A DNA stretch of 25,290 nucleotides from CAZJUO01 sp964549245. Lineage in GTDB: Bacteria; Patescibacteriota; Patescibacteriia; UBA10025; JAHIVO01. The DNA lies in the NCBI GenBank assembly GCA_964549245.1, contig CAZJUO010000009.1:1-25290 (forward strand). The letters run 5' to 3'. This document shows, piece by piece, positions 21,244 through 25,290 of the stretch. Position 1 is the first letter of the stretch; the number at the start of each line of letters is the position of its first letter. The translations under genes were made by a program, and so were the position numbers. The notes beneath the pieces were generated by a model that was not told the origin of the DNA, did no database searches, and worked only from the letters and a program-made list of their open reading frames with translations.

Positions 21244-21272
21244 ATATTATCTTAAATTAGCCAAAAAGTCAA
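21244..21272 (-). promoter_or_regulatory. Promoter of the TrmB-type regulator
   Basis: On the minus strand TTGACT (21272-21267), 17-bp spacer, TAATAT (21249-21244). An alternating AT tract follows. Confidence 0.7.
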
Positions 21273-21298
21273 GTTAATAATGATAAATAACGATAGTA

Positions 21299-21326
21299 TT
21301 GACAGTATTAACGTATAGATTATACT
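21299..21326 (+). promoter_or_regulatory. Promoter of the small membrane-protein operon
   Basis: TTGACA (21299-21304), 16-bp spacer, TATACT (21321-21326). It is divergent from the TrmB-type promoter 26 bp away, so the regulator could control both. Confidence 0.75.
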
Positions 21327-21368
21327 AAGCTGTTAAATAATACACATTCATAAATTAGAGGTAGTATC

Positions 21369-21671
21369 ATGTGGACATGGGAAATAATCATATCAATGTT
21401 AGCTGTTTATCTGATAGGCGGCGTTTCTTGGTCAGCCAATAAGGCCTGGCGTGAAATTATCTGGAAATTAAGTTCAGATGATTTTCGGAAACATTATGAC
21501 TATCAACATAAATTGTACGTGCAGATGTATAGTTCTGATATAATGATCGGCTGCCAGGCGTTATTATGGATTCCTACGGCGGTAATATTGCTTTTTGGAT
21601 TGACAATTTTGAGGCCGCTCTTTAGTCCGCTGGGCCGTCTGATCAATAAGTTATCGTATTATGCTCATTGA
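21369..21671 (+). CDS. Small membrane protein, unknown function
   Basis: 100 aa with an N-terminal hydrophobic helix (about 4-22), an amphipathic charged segment rich in Trp, His and Tyr (23-58) and a second helix (about 60-80). No family recognised. GAGGTAG precedes the ATG, and the promoter is strong. The nearest possible regulator is the divergent TrmB-type gene. A hairpin follows it, so it may be monocistronic. Confidence 0.6.
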   Translation: MWTWEIIISMLAVYLIGGVSWSANKAWREIIWKLSSDDFRKHYDYQHKLYVQMYSSDIMIGCQALLWIPTAVILLFGLTILRPLFSPLGRLINKLSYYAH

Positions 21672-21686
21672 TTTTTAAACTCTTTC

Positions 21687-21716
21687 GCCCGTTGGAGTAT
21701 ATCTAACGGGCTATTT
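21687..21716 (+). terminator. Weak terminator-like hairpin
   Basis: GCCCGTT (21687-21693), 11-nt loop, AACGGGC (21705-21711), perfect 7 bp, followed by a short TATTTT tract. Confidence 0.55.
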
Positions 21717-21782
21717 TCCGAACAACTATCCGATGGAAAGCTGTTTAGAAAATATCGTTCATTACAAAAAGGAGAAATATCA

Positions 21783-22076
21783 ATGGTGCGGTATATAGCG
21801 TTGTTAGTAGCCGCTAGTATTTTGGGAGTAATTATCGTGAATTTGCCAGGTTTCATAATTGGACTTGGTTATCTGGCGGCAGTCCATTCTGTTCTGTCAA
21901 ATACGCAATTTGCAGTGCCGATAATTTCAGGAATGCCGCCAATAATGTATTGGTGGTGGCTTGGATCTATGACCCTACTTGGCTTTTCAATATTATTTGC
22001 TGGAGCGGTAGGCGTGATAGCTTTAGCCAGATGGCTGAAAAACAGAAATAGCATTAAAGAAGGGAGTGAATCATGA
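21783..22076 (+). CDS. Small membrane protein, unknown function
   Basis: 97 aa with three hydrophobic segments (about 3-20, 22-40, 62-84) and a basic/acidic tail (LKNRNSIKEGSES). MYWWWLG precedes the last helix. No family recognised. AAAGGAG precedes the ATG by 9 nt. Its stop overlaps the ATG of the next gene (ATGA), so the two proteins are translationally coupled. Confidence 0.62.
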   Translation: MVRYIALLVAASILGVIIVNLPGFIIGLGYLAAVHSVLSNTQFAVPIISGMPPIMYWWWLGSMTLLGFSILFAGAVGVIALARWLKNRNSIKEGSES

Positions 22077-22666
22077 GACAACTAGCGTTGGTTGTATTGA
22101 TTGTTATGCTGGCTGTAAGTACAGCTACGGCAGAGGAGGAAATATTACGGGTATTTGTTATCGGCGGCGGAAACCTCACGGAGCGGTTTGATTTCACCAG
22201 TGTAAATTTCTGGATCAGGGATGTATCGGGTGATAACATCTGGAGCTTCAATGGCCTGCGGCGTCATTATGGCCAGGCAGGTGGGTTTATTGACGCTTTT
22301 GTCGGGTTGCAGTTTCCCCAGGGCAAAAAAGGCACGTATGCCTTGAGTCCCCGTGTTCAAGTGCCGCTTGGCCGGTTCTACGTGTGGCATGATATAGAAT
22401 GGTATCTAGAACCCGGCGATTGGTATACGTATTCGACACTGCAGTGGAAAGCTATAGCTGATGCGGCGCCGGGGGAAGGCTTGGAGCTGGGGATAGAATT
22501 GGAGACGTTTTGGCCGGGAGATTCATCTCACGGTATCTGGCACGGAGGACCATTTGTCAGCTGGGGATTGAATGATAAGCTCAATTTGAGCTTGACCTGG
22601 CATGAACGGTCCAAGGAATACGACGGAGATTTTATCCGTTTGTCAGAAACATTATTGTTCTTCTGA
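22073..22666 (+). CDS. Exported beta-rich protein, outer-membrane-barrel-like
   Basis: 197 aa. Clear signal peptide (residues 1-20, cleavage after STATA). The mature part alternates polar and aromatic residues in strand-like runs (RFYVWHDIEWYL, WYTYSTLQWKAI, LELGIELETFW, GPFVSWGLNDKLNLSLTW) with polar turns, and ends in ETLLFF, a C-terminal Phe as in outer-membrane barrels. It is short for a barrel, perhaps eight strands. Patescibacteria are thought to lack a typical outer membrane, so its location is a puzzle. It could be a secreted beta-sandwich instead. Coupled to the preceding membrane protein, with GGGAG before the ATG and a terminator after. Confidence 0.65.
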   Translation: MRQLALVVLIVMLAVSTATAEEEILRVFVIGGGNLTERFDFTSVNFWIRDVSGDNIWSFNGLRRHYGQAGGFIDAFVGLQFPQGKKGTYALSPRVQVPLGRFYVWHDIEWYLEPGDWYTYSTLQWKAIADAAPGEGLELGIELETFWPGDSSHGIWHGGPFVSWGLNDKLNLSLTWHERSKEYDGDFIRLSETLLFF

Positions 22667-22681
22667 CCTGCTATGATTATT

Positions 22682-22711
22682 CCCGCTTGAACATTGTTCG
22701 GGCGGGTTTTT
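22682..22711 (+). terminator. Intrinsic terminator
   Basis: CCCGC (22682-22686) pairs with the GCGGG at 22702-22706, with inner GAAC/GTTC (22689-22692/22696-22699). TTTTT follows. Confidence 0.85.
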
Positions 22712-22745
22712 ATTTGCCCGATTTTCAGTATAGGCTGTTTTCGGT

Positions 22746-22751
22746 TATAAT
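22746..22751 (+). promoter_or_regulatory. -10 box of nfo, leaderless type
   Basis: Perfect TATAAT ending 6 nt before the ATG at 22758. -35 not clear. Confidence 0.55.
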
Positions 22752-22757
22752 TACCAT

Positions 22758-23600
22758 ATGAAAATCGGAGCTCATGTCTCAATAGCCGGAGGAGTTTATA
22801 ACGCGCCTAGTAATGCGGCGGCTATTGGCGGTGAGTGTTTTCAAATGTTTACCCGTTCGCCGCGCGGCGGTAAAGCGCCAAGACTTACTAAAGACGTTAT
22901 TAAACAGTTTAACGAGGCATGTCAGAAAAATAGTATCAGTAATTACTATATTCATACCCCCTATTATATTAACCTCGCTTCTTCAAATAACCGTATACGC
23001 TATGGCTCTATCCAAGTTATCCGTGAAGAGTTGGAGCGCGGTTCACTTCTGGGAGCCAAAGCCTTGATGACGCATCTTGGGTCGTCAAAGGATCGTGGTA
23101 AAAACCAAGCAGTGCAAAAAGTCATCGAGGGATTAATAAAAGCGCTTGATGGCTATAGCGGTTCGACAGTTTTTATGATAGAGAATTCAGCCGGGGCTGG
23201 CGGGACTATTATCGGAGATGAATTTAAAGAAATTGGCAGGATAATAAAAGGCATACCCAAGCAGTTGCGTGACAAGGTTGCTGTGTGCTTTGATACCTGC
23301 CATGCCTTTGTTTCCGGGTATGACCTGCGGGATAAACAGTCGGTGAATAAAACATTGCGGCAATTTGATAAAGAAATCGGTTTAGATAAATTGTTATTAA
23401 TTCATGCCAATGACGCCAAAGCGGAATTAGGCTCCCGCAAGGATCGGCACGAGCATATAGGTTTAGGAAAAATAGGACGGGAAGGCTTTCAGGCTTTATT
23501 GCGGAACCCATGGCTAAAAAATGTTGATGTGGTTTTGGAAACGCCCAAGGATGGGAAAGAGGTTGATGATATTAAATTTTTAAAGAAGTTGAGGAAGTAA
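22758..23600 (+). CDS. nfo: Deoxyribonuclease IV (AP endonuclease IV)
   Basis: 280 aa, standard length. Base-excision-repair enzyme cutting 5' of abasic sites, a TIM barrel with a three-zinc site. Ligand motifs: MKIGAHVSIAGG at the start, YIHTPYYINL, MTHLGSS, MIENSAG (Glu), CFDTCHAFVSGYD, LIHANDAK, DRHEHIGLG and VVLETPKDG near the C terminus, all as in the family. The start codon lies 6 nt after a -10 box, so no SD is expected or seen. Confidence 0.97.
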   Translation: MKIGAHVSIAGGVYNAPSNAAAIGGECFQMFTRSPRGGKAPRLTKDVIKQFNEACQKNSISNYYIHTPYYINLASSNNRIRYGSIQVIREELERGSLLGAKALMTHLGSSKDRGKNQAVQKVIEGLIKALDGYSGSTVFMIENSAGAGGTIIGDEFKEIGRIIKGIPKQLRDKVAVCFDTCHAFVSGYDLRDKQSVNKTLRQFDKEIGLDKLLLIHANDAKAELGSRKDRHEHIGLGKIGREGFQALLRNPWLKNVDVVLETPKDGKEVDDIKFLKKLRK

Positions 23601-23618
23601 TTTCGATTTGAAATCGTT

Positions 23619-23770
23619 CATGTTATTTGTACTTTCTGTAACCCCGCCTGCCTTGCCAGTTCGGCGGGCAGGCAGAAAAGTACCAAAGAGTTCCGGGGGC
23701 TTCAATGCGCTATCATCCAGAATCGTTATCTATCCTAGGAAGGGCTTAATGAAGCCCCCGGACCCCAACC
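23619..23770. repeat. Compound palindromic intergenic repeat
   Basis: Two nested inverted repeats. The first has an imperfect outer arm TTGTACTTTCTG (about 23628-23639) with CAGAAAAGTACCAAAG (about 23673-23688) and inner GCCTGCC/GGCAGGC. The second is CCGGGGGCTTCA (23693-23704) with TGAAGCCCCCGG (23750-23761), perfect 12 bp with a 45-nt loop. It resembles REP/MITE-type extragenic palindromes and shares the CCCGCC...GGCGGG core with 893-911. No gene: an open frame of 62 codons across it reads only repeat sequence. Confidence 0.7.
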
Positions 23771-23905
23771 CTTTTAATTCGCCTATTTCTATTTAACCAT
23801 TTTGCATCGGGTCGGCTGGTTATATCAGAGTATTAAAAGTTTCAATATCGTCTAAGTTTTTAAGTTATTATCTGTTATCATCTTAGCGATGATTCAAAAA
23901 CCATC

Positions 23906-24547
23906 ATGAAAAAACCTTCTCGTACAATAGCAACTATATTATTATGGCTGATATTTGCCGGATTGGCCGTATGGCTGCTCTTTACTTTTACCCAGGCTAA
24001 CGATCTTATTATCAAACCATTAGTTATTGACCAGCAGCCGCAGCAAGCTGACGTCATAATAATTTTAGGCGGCGGAGTAGTAAATGATTTAAAAATAGTT
24101 CCCTGGGCCGTCCAAGAACGCATAGCCAAAGGGGTGGCTTTATACCGGGACGGTTTAGCTAGCAAGATTATTATTACCGGAGGAAAGGTGCAAGGGAGAA
24201 CGTACGCAGAAACCGACATCATGCTTCCTTATCTTACCGAACGGAAAAATGTGCCTCGCAGTGATATTTATATTGAAAATCAAGCCCGGAGTACCCGTGA
24301 GAATGCCTTATATAGCCAGCACATTATGGAAGAGCAGGGCTGGCAAACGGCTTTATTAGTTACTTCAGCTTATCATACGAGGCGCGCGTGTAATACGTTT
24401 CAAAAATTGGATATGGCAGTTACCTGCGTGGCGGCTTATGAGAGCCAGGGATTTCGGAGCAACGCCTTCCGCAACATGATGGATTTTCAGAGCATTGTCA
24501 GGGAATATGTGGCTACGGTATATTATTGGCTCCGGGGGTTTATCTAG
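23906..24547 (+). CDS. DUF218 (YdcF/ElyC/SanA-like) membrane-anchored protein
   Basis: 213 aa. One N-terminal transmembrane helix (about 8-28), then the DUF218 Rossmann-like domain with ADVIIILGGG (about 50), RIAKGVALYRDGLASKIIITGGK, ENQARSTRENALYS and LLVTSAYHTRRA (about 150-161). SanA/ElyC members affect envelope integrity and peptidoglycan precursors, but the enzymatic role is unknown. The ATG at 23906 overlaps the TGA of a six-codon open frame (23889-23909, MIQKPS) whose ATG lies 7 nt after TATCAT, so initiation may be coupled to that mini-ORF. No good SD. Stop at 24547. Confidence 0.88.
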   Translation: MKKPSRTIATILLWLIFAGLAVWLLFTFTQANDLIIKPLVIDQQPQQADVIIILGGGVVNDLKIVPWAVQERIAKGVALYRDGLASKIIITGGKVQGRTYAETDIMLPYLTERKNVPRSDIYIENQARSTRENALYSQHIMEEQGWQTALLVTSAYHTRRACNTFQKLDMAVTCVAAYESQGFRSNAFRNMMDFQSIVREYVATVYYWLRGFI

Positions 24548-24570
24548 TTTAAGATTTGAAATGTATCATG

Positions 24571-24576
24571 TATAAT
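24571..24576 (+). promoter_or_regulatory. -10 box of the MBL-fold gene, leaderless type
   Basis: Perfect TATAAT ending 7 nt before the ATG at 24584. Confidence 0.5.
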
Positions 24577-24583
24577 TAATAAT

Positions 24584-25290
24584 ATGAAACTTACGATATT
24601 AGGTTCGGGCACGACAGTTCCTTCTGCACGTAGGAGCGCACCTGCGTATCTACTTGAGATTGAAGATAAAAAAATATTAATTGATAGTGGTGAAGGAACG
24701 AAACGCCGGATAGTAGAGGCGGAAAAGGATCCAAGGACTATAGATTACTTCATATATACGCACACACACGTGGATCATGTGGCCGAATTACCCGCCTTGC
24801 TCTGGGGGTTTAATTGGCAGGTTCCACCTCGTACAAAAGAGTTGATTATTTATGGCCCTCAAGGGTTTAAAAAATTCTTTAAAAAAATGTTAGCTGCATT
24901 CTGGCCCCAGTTTGCCAAAAGTGCAAAATATACAGTTAATGTTGTCGAGATAGGCAAGGAGGAAAGTATTCTCGGAGGCGCCAGGGTTTCGGCGATGTAT
25001 TTGGAAAAGGTTGGCAACACGTTAGTTAAAAACTCTGTAGGCTACCGGATTAGTAGCGGCGGCAAGACGTTCGTTTTTACCGGTGATATTGGATATACCA
25101 AGAAAGTTATACAGTTAGCCCGGGGAGCGGATTTATTATTAATTGAAGCGGCTGTACCCAAGCCTATGAAGGGACATCTGACGCCACGCCAAGCTGGGAA
25201 GTTGGCCGCCAAAGCTGGGGCAAAAAAAGTAGCGATAACACATTTTTATCCTCAGGTGGAGGAAATTAATATTTTAGAAGAAGCAAAAAA
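24584..25290 (+). CDS. MBL-fold metallohydrolase, ribonuclease Z-like (3' end cut by the window)
   Basis: About 235 codons visible without a stop, so the gene continues past the window. It opens KLTILGSGTTVPSARRSAP, typical of RNase Z/ElaC-like proteins, followed by ILIDSGEGTKRRI. The zinc-binding HxHxDH motif is THTHVDHVAELPALLW (about residues 64-79). A later strand FVFTGDIGY carries Asp, LLLIEAAVP follows, and the KGHLTPRQAG and ITHFYP His-containing motifs complete the metal site. It may process tRNA 3' ends or be a general phosphodiesterase, and the exact branch cannot be told. The tRNA-Arg here has no encoded CCA, which is compatible with an RNase Z role. Confidence 0.88.
   Translation, partial: MKLTILGSGTTVPSARRSAPAYLLEIEDKKILIDSGEGTKRRIVEAEKDPRTIDYFIYTHTHVDHVAELPALLWGFNWQVPPRTKELIIYGPQGFKKFFKKMLAAFWPQFAKSAKYTVNVVEIGKEESILGGARVSAMYLEKVGNTLVKNSVGYRISSGGKTFVFTGDIGYTKKVIQLARGADLLLIEAAVPKPMKGHLTPRQAGKLAAKAGAKKVAITHFYPQVEEINILEEAK

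Noticed and set aside
23608..23796. 62-codon open frame
   Set aside because: It is the translation of palindromic repeats, with no ribosome site.
1..25290. CRISPR arrays, cas genes, toxin-antitoxin pairs, prophage genes
   Set aside because: I saw no regularly spaced repeat array and no recognisable proteins of these kinds.

Overview
The window looks like a chromosomal segment from a metagenome-assembled Patescibacteria/CPR-type bacterium, probably of the Parcubacteria side. That placement is inference. It rests on compact genes, a K+-independent-type membrane pyrophosphatase, a short archaeal-style cytidylate kinase, a CarS-like CDP-alcohol transferase, a TrmB-type regulator, a NusA with long acidic segments, and many small orphan membrane proteins. 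A run of ten Ns inside nusA marks an assembly gap.

Layout. 1-2200: a CPBP-type membrane protease, then a scrambled tRNA locus on the minus strand. That locus has one intact tRNA-Arg(TCT), a 52-nt perfect direct repeat of its 3' part, and other tRNA half-fragments. Next to it is a tyrosine recombinase that has lost most catalytic residues. 2200-4420: small accessory genes, each with its own promoter and terminator, ending in a Cys-rich protein translationally coupled to a STAS-domain protein. 4420-8270: an RNA-metabolism block of rpsO, a NYN-domain putative nuclease, pnp and a cytidylate kinase. 8273-8820: three DnaA-box-like sites, a consensus promoter and about 400 nt of highly foldable non-coding sequence closed by a strong terminator. 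I read this as an unassigned structured RNA gene. 8880-12080: rnhB, a methyltransferase, yraN and nusA, the last with a terminator hairpin in its leader. 12110-17500: hppA, two PlsC-type acyltransferases, a PaaK-like adenylate-forming enzyme and a CarS-like transferase, a likely membrane-lipid and bioenergetics cluster. 17578-18855: trigger factor. 19218-20400: a secreted matrixin-like protease with an overlapping membrane-anchored partner. 20448-22666: a TrmB-type regulator, two small membrane proteins and an exported beta-rich protein. 22758-25290: nfo, a large palindromic repeat, a DUF218 protein and a truncated MBL-fold hydrolase.

Two initiation styles coexist. Several accessory genes have good Shine-Dalgarno sites, while rnhB, the methyltransferase, nfo, the MBL gene and the recombinase have a -10 box ending 6-7 nt before the ATG, which predicts leaderless mRNAs. 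Promoters with a recognisable -35 nearly all show TTGACN-17 bp-TANNNT.

The best candidates for something undescribed are the 8.4-8.8 kb RNA, the tRNA-fragment locus with its degenerate recombinase, and the nusA leader terminator.
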